In this document: positions 47,262 to 56,477 of the stretch, piece after piece
Numbering within the stretch: position 1 is the first letter of the stretch
Layout of the letters: every line of letters begins with the position of its first letter
NCBI GenBank assembly: GCA_902604305.1
Contig: CACKXS010000003.1
Coordinates: 36,714-100,713, forward strand
DNA length: 64,000 bases
Reading direction: 5' to 3'
Source of the DNA: an uncultured Pelagibacteraceae bacterium
Lineage (GTDB): Bacteria > Pseudomonadota > Alphaproteobacteria > Pelagibacterales > Pelagibacteraceae
Made by a program: the position numbers and the translations under genes
Notes under the pieces: generated by a model
Told to the model about the DNA's origin: nothing
Database searches by the model: none
The model's input: the letters and a program-made list of their open reading frames with translations, nothing else

Positions 47262-48641
47262 TTAAGAAACCGCTCTAATTCCACTTCTTGCGTAAATGGA
47301 ATTTTTTTTAATTTCATCAGAAATTAAAAATGACAATTCCAAGGCTTGATTAGCATTTAATCTCGGGTCACAGTGTGTACGATATCTACTTGACAAATCT
47401 TTATCAGAAATTTTTTGTGTACCACCTGTACATTCAGTAACATTTTGTCCAGTCATTTCTATATGCAATCCTCCAGCATAAGATCCTTCGCTTTGATGTA
47501 CAGCAAAAACATTTTTAACTTCTTTTAAAACATTATTAAATGGTCTAGTTTTGAAACCTGTTGATGATTTAACTGTATTTCCATGCATAGGGTCACAAGA
47601 CCAAATAACATTTAAGCCTTCTTTTTTAATAGTTCTTACTAATTTTGGTAAAAACTTTCCAACATTTTCACAACCAAATCTCGAAATTAAAGTTATTTTT
47701 CCTTTTTCATTTTTAGGATTTATTGCATTACAAATTTTAACTATTTCATCTGGCTTTGATGTTGGTCCGCACTTAATACCAATTGGATTTTCAATTCCTC
47801 TACAAAATTCAACATGGCCTCCGTCTAATTGTCTTGTTCTGTCGCCTATCCAAACAAAATGAGCTGAAGTATCGTGATATTCTCCGGTTGTTGAATCAAT
47901 TCTTGTCATACTTTCTTCAAAAGGAAGTAATAATGCTTCATGTGAAGTCCAAAAGTTAACTGTTTTTAGTCTTCTATTAAAATCTGAATTTATTCCACAT
48001 GCATCCATAAATGCCAGTGCATCTGCAATTTTATCTTCTAATTCTTTAAATTTTTTAGCTTGTGGGCTTTTTTTAATATAACCTAAGTTCCAAAGGTGTA
48101 CTTTTTTTAAATCAGCAAATCCACCATGACAAAAAGCTCTTATAAGATTTAAAGTAGATGCTGCTTGTGAATAAGCTTTAAATAATCTCTTTGGATCGGG
48201 TTTTCTTGCTTTTTCAGTAAATTCAATACCATTTATATTGTCACCAAGATAGCTTGGTAATTCTTTATTGCCTTGTTTTTCAGTTGGTGCACTTCTTGGT
48301 TTTGAAAATTGTCCTGCAATTCTACCAAGTTTGACAACTGGCAAAGATGCTGAGTAAGTTAAAACTAGAGACATTTGCAACATAACTTTAAAATAATCTC
48401 TAATATTATCCGGGTTAAATTCTGCAAAGCTTTCCGCACAGTCTCCTCCTTGCAGTAAGAAAGCTTTACCATCAACAACATCAGCAAGTTGTTGTTTTAA
48501 ATGTCTTGTTTCTCCTGCAAACACTAAAGGAGGAAAATCTTTTATTTTTCCAAGAACCATATTGAGTTCTTTTTCATTCCCATATTTAGGAATGTGTTTT
48601 ACAGGGTAATTTCGCCAGCTATTTATTTTCCATTTTTTCAT
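47262..48641 (-). CDS. 3-deoxy-7-phosphoheptulonate (DAHP) synthase, class II
   Basis: First step of the shikimate pathway (PEP plus erythrose-4-phosphate), plant-like class II type, about 459 residues. FLLQGGDCAESFAEF contains the metal/PEP cysteine; also RIAGQFSKPRSAP, WIGDRTRQLDGGHVEF, and DPMHGNTVKSSTGFKTR. Start taken as the ATG at 48641 with AGG six bases upstream; a TTG two codons earlier has no proper spacing. Confidence 0.95.
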   Translation of the reverse strand: MKKWKINSWRNYPVKHIPKYGNEKELNMVLGKIKDFPPLVFAGETRHLKQQLADVVDGKAFLLQGGDCAESFAEFNPDNIRDYFKVMLQMSLVLTYSASLPVVKLGRIAGQFSKPRSAPTEKQGNKELPSYLGDNINGIEFTEKARKPDPKRLFKAYSQAASTLNLIRAFCHGGFADLKKVHLWNLGYIKKSPQAKKFKELEDKIADALAFMDACGINSDFNRRLKTVNFWTSHEALLLPFEESMTRIDSTTGEYHDTSAHFVWIGDRTRQLDGGHVEFCRGIENPIGIKCGPTSKPDEIVKICNAINPKNEKGKITLISRFGCENVGKFLPKLVRTIKKEGLNVIWSCDPMHGNTVKSSTGFKTRPFNNVLKEVKNVFAVHQSEGSYAGGLHIEMTGQNVTECTGGTQKISDKDLSSRYRTHCDPRLNANQALELSFLISDEIKKNSIYARSGIRAVS

Positions 48642-48676
48642 ATTCAACCTAAGAGTGTTCTAACAGAGTTTATTTA

Positions 48677-50497
48677 TTATTCAACAGTGACAGATTTTGC
48701 AAGGTTTCTAGGCTTATCTATGTCATATCCTTTTTTTAGTGCAGAATAATATGCAAGTTTTTGTAGTGGAACTGTAACAAGAAAAGGAAATAAATCTTCT
48801 GAAGTATTTTCTACTTCAATTGTTTGCCAAATATTTTCTGAATAAACTTCATCTTTACTTTTATTTGTTATTAGAAGAACTTTTGCACCTCTTGCAATCA
48901 CTTCCTGCATATTAGAAATTGTTTTTTTATAATATTTATCTCTAGGAGCTAAAACTACTACTGGCATTCCATCTTCTATTAATGCGAGTGGTCCATGTTT
49001 CATTTCACCTGCTGGATATCCTTCCGCATGAACATAAGCCAGTTCTTTTAATTTTAATGCTCCTTCTAGCGCTATAGGAAAAGAATATCCTCTTCCCAAA
49101 AACATAGAGCCTTTTGCTTCAATAAATGAATTGCAAATTGATTGAATTTCATTTTCAGTTTTTAAACTTTCCTTAATTAATCCAGATAATGATTTAAGAG
49201 ATTTTATTTTTTCAGAAAAAATATCTTTTGATATATCCTTCCTACTTTTTGCAATTTTAATGCATAATAAATACAATACTAGCATTTGACCTATAAATGC
49301 CTTTGTTGATGCTACACCAATTTCTGGACCGCAATGAATAGGTAAAACAAATTTTGAGTCTCTCGCTATAGAGCTTTCCACCACATTTACTACAGAACAA
49401 GTTTTCATATTATTTTTATTGCATAAATCTAAAGCTCCATAAGTGTCTGCTGTTTCACCAGACTGAGATACGAACACATAAAGTGCATCTTTTTTAAATC
49501 TATTTTTTCTGTATCTAAATTCAGAGGCAATATCTACCGATACATCTAATGACGTTAATTGTTCAAACCAATATTTAGCCATTAAACATGAATGATAAGC
49601 TGTACCGCATCCAATTAAAACTATTGAAGAAATATCATCTGATTTCCAAGGAAAATTAAAAATATTTATATCATTATTTATTTTATCAATATACTCGTTA
49701 ATGCAATTTTTTATTGTAATTGGCTGTTCATCAATCTCTTTTGCCATAAAATGTTTGTATTCACCTTTATCGTAATTATTTTCATTTGAAGAAAGCTCTA
49801 ATATTTTCTTATTAACTTTTTTTCCTTTTTCATCAAAAAAATCAATATTATCTTTTTTAATGATGCAAAATTCTCCATCATTTAAATATGAAACTTTATT
49901 AGTCATTGATTTTAGAGCATATGAATCTGATCCAAGATAATTTTCTTTCGGACCGTAACCAACTGCTAATGGAGAGCCTCTTCTAGCACCAACAATTACA
50001 TCTGGTTGATCTTTAAAAATAATTCCTAAAGCAAAACTTCCTTTTAAGTCTTGAAGTATTTTAATTATTGAATTTTTAAGGTCATTTTTTTTTAAGTATT
50101 CTGTTATTAAATGAGTAATAACCTCTGTATCTGTTTGTGATTTAAAAACATGACCTTTTTTAACTAAAATTTTTTTCAAGATTGTAGAATTTTCAATAAT
50201 TCCATTATGTACTACAGAAACATTTTCTGAAGAATGAGGGTGTGCATTCAAAGTGCTTGGTATTCCATGCGTTGCCCACCTGACATGTCCGATACCAACA
50301 TTTCCTGACAATTTAGTTTTATTTAAATTTTTTTCTAAAGTATCAACTCTACCTTCACATTTAACTTCATTAATACTACCATTGTATAAAGTTGCAATTC
50401 CTGAAGAGTCATATCCTCTGTATTCAAGTTTTCTTAAAGAATTAATTATCATTGAAGTAACAGATTTATTACTTGTAATACCGACTATCCCACACAT
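48677..50497 (-). CDS. glmS: Glucosamine-6-phosphate synthase
   Basis: Glutamine:fructose-6-phosphate aminotransferase, 606 residues. Cys2 after the initiator Met (MCGIVGI) is the glutaminase nucleophile; GHVRWATHG and HNGIIEN belong to the N-terminal domain; two SIS domains follow (VSQSGETADT; AYVHAEGYPAGEMKHGPLAL) and the C-terminus ends DIDKPRNLAKSVTVE. Feeds UDP-GlcNAc synthesis together with glmU, which starts the same operon 3 bases upstream. No glmS ribozyme sequence is seen. Confidence 0.98.
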   Translation of the reverse strand: MCGIVGITSNKSVTSMIINSLRKLEYRGYDSSGIATLYNGSINEVKCEGRVDTLEKNLNKTKLSGNVGIGHVRWATHGIPSTLNAHPHSSENVSVVHNGIIENSTILKKILVKKGHVFKSQTDTEVITHLITEYLKKNDLKNSIIKILQDLKGSFALGIIFKDQPDVIVGARRGSPLAVGYGPKENYLGSDSYALKSMTNKVSYLNDGEFCIIKKDNIDFFDEKGKKVNKKILELSSNENNYDKGEYKHFMAKEIDEQPITIKNCINEYIDKINNDINIFNFPWKSDDISSIVLIGCGTAYHSCLMAKYWFEQLTSLDVSVDIASEFRYRKNRFKKDALYVFVSQSGETADTYGALDLCNKNNMKTCSVVNVVESSIARDSKFVLPIHCGPEIGVASTKAFIGQMLVLYLLCIKIAKSRKDISKDIFSEKIKSLKSLSGLIKESLKTENEIQSICNSFIEAKGSMFLGRGYSFPIALEGALKLKELAYVHAEGYPAGEMKHGPLALIEDGMPVVVLAPRDKYYKKTISNMQEVIARGAKVLLITNKSKDEVYSENIWQTIEVENTSEDLFPFLVTVPLQKLAYYSALKKGYDIDKPRNLAKSVTVE

Positions 50498-50500
50498 AAT

Positions 50501-51121
50501 TTATTTCTTTCTTTTGTAATTTTTTACTTCACTTTGATTTGATCTAGTAAGTGCCAAAGAATTTTTTTTAACATTTTTTGTTATTACAGAGCCTGCACCT
50601 ATTGTACTTTTTTCATTTAAAGTAACAGGTGCAACTAATGATGAATTTGAACCTACAAAAACTTTATGTTTAATAATTGTTTTGTTTTTGTTTTTCCCAT
50701 CATAATTACAAGTAATTGTGCCGGCACCAATATTAACAAAATTACCAATATCTGCATCTCCTATATAAGATAAATGATTTACTTTTGAATTTTTTCCTAC
50801 GTTACTTTTTTTTATTTCAACAAAATTTCCAACCCTTGATCCTGATTTTAAAACTGTTCCTGGTCTTAATCTAGCAAAAGGTCCAACTACTACATTATTT
50901 TCAATTTTAACATTTTCTAAATGAGAAAAAGATTTTATTTTGGAATTGTTTTGTATTTTAACTTTCTCCCCTAAAACCACATAAGGTTCTATTGTTACAT
51001 TTTTTCCAATTTTTGTATCTTTTGAAAAAAAAACTGTCTCTGGCGCAACCATCTTAACACCATTTTTTATAAATTTTTCTCTCAATCTCTCTTGGGCTTT
51101 TTGTAAATTTGTTTGTTTCAT
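50501..51121 (-). CDS. GlmU C-terminal half only: glucosamine-1-phosphate N-acetyltransferase
   Basis: 206 residues made almost entirely of left-handed beta-helix hexapeptides ([72 protein letters not shown]). The acetyltransferase residues seen in GlmU (FARLRPG, NYDG, H in NHLSYIGD) are present. The N-terminal uridylyltransferase domain (about 230 residues with the LAAGxGTRM loop) is absent; the protein starts at the linker [20 protein letters not shown] that joins the halves in full GlmU. No fragment of the missing domain lies upstream before gph. The first step must come from another gene. The start is ATG 51121, after a TTG at 51127. Confidence 0.85.
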   Translation of the reverse strand: MKQTNLQKAQERLREKFIKNGVKMVAPETVFFSKDTKIGKNVTIEPYVVLGEKVKIQNNSKIKSFSHLENVKIENNVVVGPFARLRPGTVLKSGSRVGNFVEIKKSNVGKNSKVNHLSYIGDADIGNFVNIGAGTITCNYDGKNKNKTIIKHKVFVGSNSSLVAPVTLNEKSTIGAGSVITKNVKKNSLALTRSNQSEVKNYKRKK

Positions 51122-51192
51122 TTGCAATTTTATTTATAGTTAAGTAAACATGATCGTTAATTCACAAATTATTTCTTATTAATACTTTTTAA

Positions 51193-51882
51193 ATGACTCA
51201 AAAATTTACCATATTATTTGATTTAGATGGCACATTGGTTGACACAGCTCCAGATCTTATGAATGCCCACAATCATGTTATGAGAAAATTTGGATATGAA
51301 ACCAAATCAACTGACGATATAAGAAAATTAGTAGGCCAAGGAGCAGGATCGCTAATTGGAAGATCGGTATGGGGCCAGGCAAAAAAAGAATTAAAAAAAA
51401 TAAATGACGATAAAATTAAAAAGGAAATGGTAACAGAATTTATAGATTTTTACGGAAAAAATATTGCAAATGAAAGTAAATTAATTAATGGAGCTTATGA
51501 TTTTTTGAAATGGTGTAAAAAAAATGAAATATCAATGGGAGTGTGTACAAACAAACAGGAACATCTTGCGATTGATTTATTAAAACAAATTAAAGTTTAT
51601 GATTTTTTTGAATATGTTGCAGGAAGCAATACTTTTGATTTTTGTAAGCCTGATCCTAGGCATTTAACTAATGTAATAGAAATTATGCAAGGAGATATCA
51701 AAAAAAGTATAATGATTGGTGATAGTGAAACTGATGGTAATGCTGCAGAAGCTGCTGGTATCCCATTTATTCTATTAGAAGATGGATATACTGAAAAAAA
51801 TGTAAATGAAATTTCACATGACTATTTAGTTAGAGATTTTGTTGGGATTGAAAAAATAGTTCTAAAATACTTACATCATTAA
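51193..51882 (+). CDS. gph: Phosphoglycolate phosphatase (HAD family)
   Basis: 229 residues. HAD motif I ILFDLDGTLVDTAPDL near residues 6-21 has the nucleophile Asp; motif II is MGVCTNKQEH, motif III K in FCKPDPRH, and motif IV IGDSETDGNAAEAAG. Closest in pattern to Gph (2-phosphoglycolate phosphatase). The HAD family is broad, so substrate is likely but not certain. Divergent from glmU. Confidence 0.85.
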   Translation: MTQKFTILFDLDGTLVDTAPDLMNAHNHVMRKFGYETKSTDDIRKLVGQGAGSLIGRSVWGQAKKELKKINDDKIKKEMVTEFIDFYGKNIANESKLINGAYDFLKWCKKNEISMGVCTNKQEHLAIDLLKQIKVYDFFEYVAGSNTFDFCKPDPRHLTNVIEIMQGDIKKSIMIGDSETDGNAAEAAGIPFILLEDGYTEKNVNEISHDYLVRDFVGIEKIVLKYLHH

Positions 51883-51937
51883 TATTGATTAATCTCATCC
51901 CTGGTTGTATTAAAAAACAATTAAAATTGGAGAGAAA

Positions 51938-53440
51938 TTGAAAATTCATACTGTAAAAGTTTATCCTTCAAGAATTAGATTGAGTAAGAAAAATCAACTT
52001 GCTTGGAAACTAGCAGAAATATCTAGTGACAATGCAAAATTAAATAAAAAATCTATTGAAATGGCAATCAATAGAATTATTGATAATGCTTCAGTAGCAA
52101 TTGCTTCATTAAATAGAAAAGCAGTAATTTCTTCTAGAGAAATGGCATTAAAACATCCAAAGAAATATGGAGCAACATTGTTTGGTATTAATTCAAAAAA
52201 AAAATTTGATTGCGAATGGGCAGCTTGGGCAAATGGAACGGCGGTAAGAGAATTAGATTTTCATGATACCTTTTTAGCTGCAGACTATAGTCATCCGGGT
52301 GACAATATCCCTCCTCTCTTAGCTGTTGCCCAGCAAAAGAAAAAAAATGGAATGGATTTGTTACGAGGAATAATTACCGCTTATGAAGTTCAAGTAAATT
52401 TAGTTAAAGGAATTTGTTTGCACAAACATAAAATTGATCATATTGCACATCTCGGGCCTAGTGTAGCCGCAGGTATTGGTACAATGCTTAGATTAAATAC
52501 AAATACTATTTATCAAGCAATTCAGCAGGCACTTCATACAACAGTATCTACGAGACAATCTAGAAAAGGTGAGATTTCAAGTTGGAAAGCTTACGCACCT
52601 GCTCATGCAGGAAAGCTTGCTATCGAGGCTGTAGATAGAGTAATGCGCGGTGAAGGAGCACCAAGTCCTATTTATGAAGGTGAAGATAGTGTAATTGCTC
52701 GAATACTTGATGGAAAAAAAGCTTTATATAAAGTTCCACTACCAAAAAAAAATGAAGAAAAAAAAGCAATTTTAGAAACGTATACAAAAGAATATTCCGC
52801 TGAGTATCAAGCACAAGCTCTTATCGATATAGCTAAAAAACTTAACAAAAAAATTCAAAATCTTAGCCAAATCAAAAAAATTGATATCTACACAAGTCAT
52901 CACACACATTATGTAATTGGAAGAGGTGCAAACGATCCTCAAAAAATGGATCCAAAGGCAAGCCGAGAGACTCTAGATCATTCAATAATGTATATATTTG
53001 CTGTAGCTTTAGAAGATGCAAGCTGGCATCATGTTAATTCATATAAAAAATCTAGAGCTAATAGGAAAAGTACGATCAAGATTTGGAGATCAATTAAAAC
53101 ACACGAAGATAAAAAGTGGACTAAAAAATATCACGATCCTAATCCAAAAAATAAATCATTTGGAGCAAAAGTAGTTGTAACACTAAATAACAATAAAAAA
53201 ATTATCGAACAATTAGATAAGGCGGATGCACACCCATATGGATTAAGACCTTTTGTAAGAAAAAATTATATAAATAAATTTTTAATATTAACGAAAAATA
53301 TAATTACCAAAAAAGAGAGCAATCGTTTTTTAAAAAATGTACAAAATTTAACCAAACTAAAATCAGGACAATTAAATAAACTTAATATAGAAATCAAAGG
53401 CTCTAATTTGAAAAAAAATAACAAAAAAGGAATTTTTTAA
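51938..53440 (+). CDS. prpD: 2-methylcitrate dehydratase
   Basis: MmgE/PrpD-family dehydratase of the 2-methylcitrate cycle, 500 residues. Conserved parts: LNRKAVISSREMALKHPKKY, then GATLFGINSKKKFDCEWAAWANGTAVRELDFHDTF split over the active-site region, SHPGDNIPPLLAVAQ, and KAYAPAHAGKLAIEAV. The start is a TTG at 51938 with GGAGAG four bases upstream; no in-frame ATG gives a better fit. First of prpD-prpB-prpC, which together oxidise propionyl-CoA to pyruvate and succinate. Confidence 0.93.
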   Translation: MKIHTVKVYPSRIRLSKKNQLAWKLAEISSDNAKLNKKSIEMAINRIIDNASVAIASLNRKAVISSREMALKHPKKYGATLFGINSKKKFDCEWAAWANGTAVRELDFHDTFLAADYSHPGDNIPPLLAVAQQKKKNGMDLLRGIITAYEVQVNLVKGICLHKHKIDHIAHLGPSVAAGIGTMLRLNTNTIYQAIQQALHTTVSTRQSRKGEISSWKAYAPAHAGKLAIEAVDRVMRGEGAPSPIYEGEDSVIARILDGKKALYKVPLPKKNEEKKAILETYTKEYSAEYQAQALIDIAKKLNKKIQNLSQIKKIDIYTSHHTHYVIGRGANDPQKMDPKASRETLDHSIMYIFAVALEDASWHHVNSYKKSRANRKSTIKIWRSIKTHEDKKWTKKYHDPNPKNKSFGAKVVVTLNNNKKIIEQLDKADAHPYGLRPFVRKNYINKFLILTKNIITKKESNRFLKNVQNLTKLKSGQLNKLNIEIKGSNLKKNNKKGIF

Positions 53441-54336
53441 TGCATTTTGTAAAAAAAAAGCCAGAAGAAAAAAGAAAAGAATTTGATGCTAAATTAAAAG
53501 CAAAAAAAATATTAAGAATTCCTGGTGCTTATAATCCTTTAACCGCAAAAGTTATTGAAGAAATTGGATATGATGCTGTTTATGTTTCTGGGGGCGTAAT
53601 GTCTAACGATTTAGGCTATCCTGATATTGGTCTAACTACTTTAAAAGATGTAAGTAATAGAGCCAATCAAATCGCTAGAGTTACAAACCTACCAACAATT
53701 GTTGATATTGATACTGGATTTAAATCTTGTAAAGAAACTATCGAAACTTTTGAAAAATTTGGAATTACTGGAGTTCATATCGAAGACCAAGTAGCGCAGA
53801 AAAGATGCGGACATTTAGAAAATAAAGAATTAATTACTAAAGAAGAAATGATAAAAAAAATTAAAGAATGTGTAAGCTCAAAAAAAGATGAAAGTTTTAA
53901 AATAATTGCAAGATCAGATGCAAAAAGTGTTGAGGGCATTGATAAGATGATCGACAGATGTAAAAGCTATGTTGATGCTGGAGCAGAAATTATTTTTCCT
54001 GAAGCTTTATATAACGAAAAAGAATTTGAAAAAATAAGAAAGTCTCTAAATTGTTATCTGTTAGCTAATATGACTGAATTTGGTAAATCAAAATTATTAA
54101 ATTATAAAGAGTTAGAAAATATAGGCTATAATATAGTAATTTATCCTGTAACTACTCAACGATTAGCTATGAAAAATGTTGAAGATGGACTGCGTGCTAT
54201 TTTTGACGATGGACATCAAAATAATATTATTGATAAAATGCAAACTAGGAAAAGATTGTATGATTTAGTTGAGTATGAAAAATACAACTCGCTAGATGAA
54301 AAAATTTATAATTTTAGTACAGAGGGACATGAATAA
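53440..54336 (+). CDS. prpB: 2-methylisocitrate lyase
   Basis: ICL/PEP-mutase superfamily enzyme splitting 2-methylisocitrate into pyruvate and succinate, 298 residues. Active-site KRCGH is present in EDQVAQKRCGHLENK; IPGAYNPLTAKVIEEIGYDA and TIVDIDTGFKS give the barrel and metal ligands. Starts on the last base of prpD stop (TAATG) and overlaps prpC likewise. Confidence 0.95.
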   Translation: MHFVKKKPEEKRKEFDAKLKAKKILRIPGAYNPLTAKVIEEIGYDAVYVSGGVMSNDLGYPDIGLTTLKDVSNRANQIARVTNLPTIVDIDTGFKSCKETIETFEKFGITGVHIEDQVAQKRCGHLENKELITKEEMIKKIKECVSSKKDESFKIIARSDAKSVEGIDKMIDRCKSYVDAGAEIIFPEALYNEKEFEKIRKSLNCYLLANMTEFGKSKLLNYKELENIGYNIVIYPVTTQRLAMKNVEDGLRAIFDDGHQNNIIDKMQTRKRLYDLVEYEKYNSLDEKIYNFSTEGHE

Positions 54337-55460
54337 TGGGTGATGAAATTAAAAAAGGCTTATTAGGTATTGTTGTTGATGAAACAACAGTATCTCAAGT
54401 AATGCCAGATATAAATTCCCTTACTTATAGAGGATACGCAGTTCAGGATCTTTGTGCAAAATGTAATTTTGAGGAAGTTGCTTATCTTGTTTTAAATGGA
54501 GAACTTCCAAACAAAAGACAGTTAAAAATTTTCATTAAAGAAGAAAGATCAGATCGAAAGCTTTCAAAAGAGATTTTAAGTGATATTAGAAAAATGCCAA
54601 AAAAAGCTCATCCGATGGATGTAGCTAGAACTGCTGTAAGTCTGATGGCTTTAGAAGATAAAGAGACAAAAGATAATTCTCCGAAAGCTAACATGAGAAA
54701 AGCTATAAGAATATTTTCAAAAACTCCAATTGCTTTAGCTGCCTTTTTTAGAGCTAGAAAAGGTAAAAAAATGATAGCGCCAAAAAAAAATTTATCTTTC
54801 TCTGAAAATTTTTTTTATATGTGCTTTGGAAAAGTTCCGAGTAAAGAAATTGTTAAGGCATTTGACGTATCATTAATTTTATATGCAGAGCATAGTTTTA
54901 ATGTTTCAACATTTACTGCTAGAACTATAACTAGTAGTTTATCTGATATTCATGGCGCAATAACTGGCGCTATAGCTAGTTTAAAAGGACCTTTGCATGG
55001 TGGTGCCAATGAAGAAGTAATGCATATGATGAATAAAATTAAAAAGCCTGAAAATGCTCTAAAATGGATCAATAAAGCTCTTAAAAATAAAGATGTTGTA
55101 ATGGGTTTTGGACATAGAGTTTATAAAAGAGGAGATTCTAGAGTTCCTACAATGGAGAAATACTTTAAAAAAGTTGCATCAATCAAAAAAGATAAAAAGT
55201 TTATTAAAATTTATGACATTGTTAAAAATGTTATGATTGAAAGAAAAAATATTCATCCAAATGTTGATTACCCTACTGGACCTACTTACCATCTAATGGG
55301 TTTTGATACAGATTTCTTCACACCTATCTTTGTAATATCGAGAATTACTGGTTGGTCTGCGCACATTATGGAACAACATGCAGCAAATAAACTAATTAGA
55401 CCACTCTCTAAATATAGTGGAGCAAAGCATAGAAAAGTTATGCTTTTAAATCAAAGATAA
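54336..55460 (+). CDS. prpC: 2-methylcitrate synthase
   Basis: Citrate-synthase-fold enzyme, 374 residues, condensing propionyl-CoA with oxaloacetate. Conserved: GLLGIVVDETTVSQV and LTYRGYAVQDL at the N-terminus, GAITGAIASLKGPLHGGANE, GFGHRVYKRGDSRVP (catalytic His), and the C-terminal PLSKYSGAKHRK. Context with prpD and prpB decides methylcitrate over citrate synthase. Only 9 bases separate its end from convergent nrdB. Confidence 0.93.
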   Translation: MGDEIKKGLLGIVVDETTVSQVMPDINSLTYRGYAVQDLCAKCNFEEVAYLVLNGELPNKRQLKIFIKEERSDRKLSKEILSDIRKMPKKAHPMDVARTAVSLMALEDKETKDNSPKANMRKAIRIFSKTPIALAAFFRARKGKKMIAPKKNLSFSENFFYMCFGKVPSKEIVKAFDVSLILYAEHSFNVSTFTARTITSSLSDIHGAITGAIASLKGPLHGGANEEVMHMMNKIKKPENALKWINKALKNKDVVMGFGHRVYKRGDSRVPTMEKYFKKVASIKKDKKFIKIYDIVKNVMIERKNIHPNVDYPTGPTYHLMGFDTDFFTPIFVISRITGWSAHIMEQHAANKLIRPLSKYSGAKHRKVMLLNQR

Positions 55461-55469
55461 AAATAAATG

Positions 55470-56477
55470 TTAGCTAAAAGCTTCTGTCCAATTTCCTTGT
55501 GTAGATGCTTTTGAATATTCTGTAGCTCTACCCTCAAAGAAATTCATATGCTCAACTGCATTCAGCATAGTATCAAGCCAAGTTAAAGGATTTTTGTCTA
55601 TTTCATATATTGGCTCTAAACCTAATTGAGTAAGTCTTCTATTTCCAATAAATCTTATATAATCTTTAACTTCTTTTGCTGTTAATCCTTCCATTGGACC
55701 CATTTCAAAAGCTAAATCTATAAAAGCATCTTCATGATGAATTATAGTTCTGCAAGCTTCGTAAAGTTCTTTTTTAAGTTCAGGTGTCCAAATTTCTGGA
55801 TTTTCTTTTATAAATTCTTTGAACAATCTTATCATAGAATTACAATGTAAAGTTTCATCTCTTACTGACCAGGTAACTATCTGACCCATACCTTTCATTT
55901 TGTTAAATCTTGGAAAATTAAGCAAGATTGCAAAACTTGCAAACAATTGTAGTCCTTCAGTGAATGCACTGAACACCGCCATTGTTTTCGCAATATCTTC
56001 TTTTGAATTCACATTAAATCCTTGCATGTAATCATATTTATCTTTCATTTCTTTATATTTCATAAATGCTGAATATTCAGACTCAGGCATTCCAATTGTA
56101 TCAAGTAAATGAGAGTAAGCTGCGATATGAACTGTCTCCATAGATGCAAATGCTGTCATCATCATTAAAACTTCAGTTGGTTTAAAAACTGTTGTGTAAT
56201 GTCTTAGATAACAATTATTAACTTCAACATCAGCTTGAGTAAAAAATCTAAAAATTTGTGTTAATAAATTTTTTTCTGATTGTGATAAATTTTTTTGCCA
56301 ATCTCTTACATCATCGCCTAAAGGTACTTCTTCAGGCAACCAATGAATTCTTTGCTGTGTTAACCAAGCATCATAACACCATGGATATCTAAATGGTTTG
56401 TATACTGGGTTCTCTACTAACAGACCCATTTTTTTTGGAGTAATTATTTCTTTTTTAACATTTTTTATTACTGACAT
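55470..56477 (-). CDS. nrdB: Ribonucleotide reductase class I, beta subunit
   Basis: Radical-generating small subunit, about 335 residues, di-iron type. Ligands appear in TQADVEVNNCYLRHY (Glu region), SMETVHIAAYSHL (E..H), FTEGLQLFASF (Glu), and WSVRDETLHCNSMIRLF (E..H). Start chosen as ATG 56477, in the sequence after GAGG at 10 bases; an ATG at 56486 lies too close to the ribosome binding site. It overlaps the nrdA end. Confidence 0.95.
   Translation of the reverse strand: MSVIKNVKKEIITPKKMGLLVENPVYKPFRYPWCYDAWLTQQRIHWLPEEVPLGDDVRDWQKNLSQSEKNLLTQIFRFFTQADVEVNNCYLRHYTTVFKPTEVLMMMTAFASMETVHIAAYSHLLDTIGMPESEYSAFMKYKEMKDKYDYMQGFNVNSKEDIAKTMAVFSAFTEGLQLFASFAILLNFPRFNKMKGMGQIVTWSVRDETLHCNSMIRLFKEFIKENPEIWTPELKKELYEACRTIIHHEDAFIDLAFEMGPMEGLTAKEVKDYIRFIGNRRLTQLGLEPIYEIDKNPLTWLDTMLNAVEHMNFFEGRATEYSKASTQGNWTEAFS

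Noticed and set aside
48500-48676. glmS ribozyme or riboswitch near glmS
   Set aside because: The upstream side of glmS is the glmU gene, 3 bases away; no ribozyme-like sequence fits.
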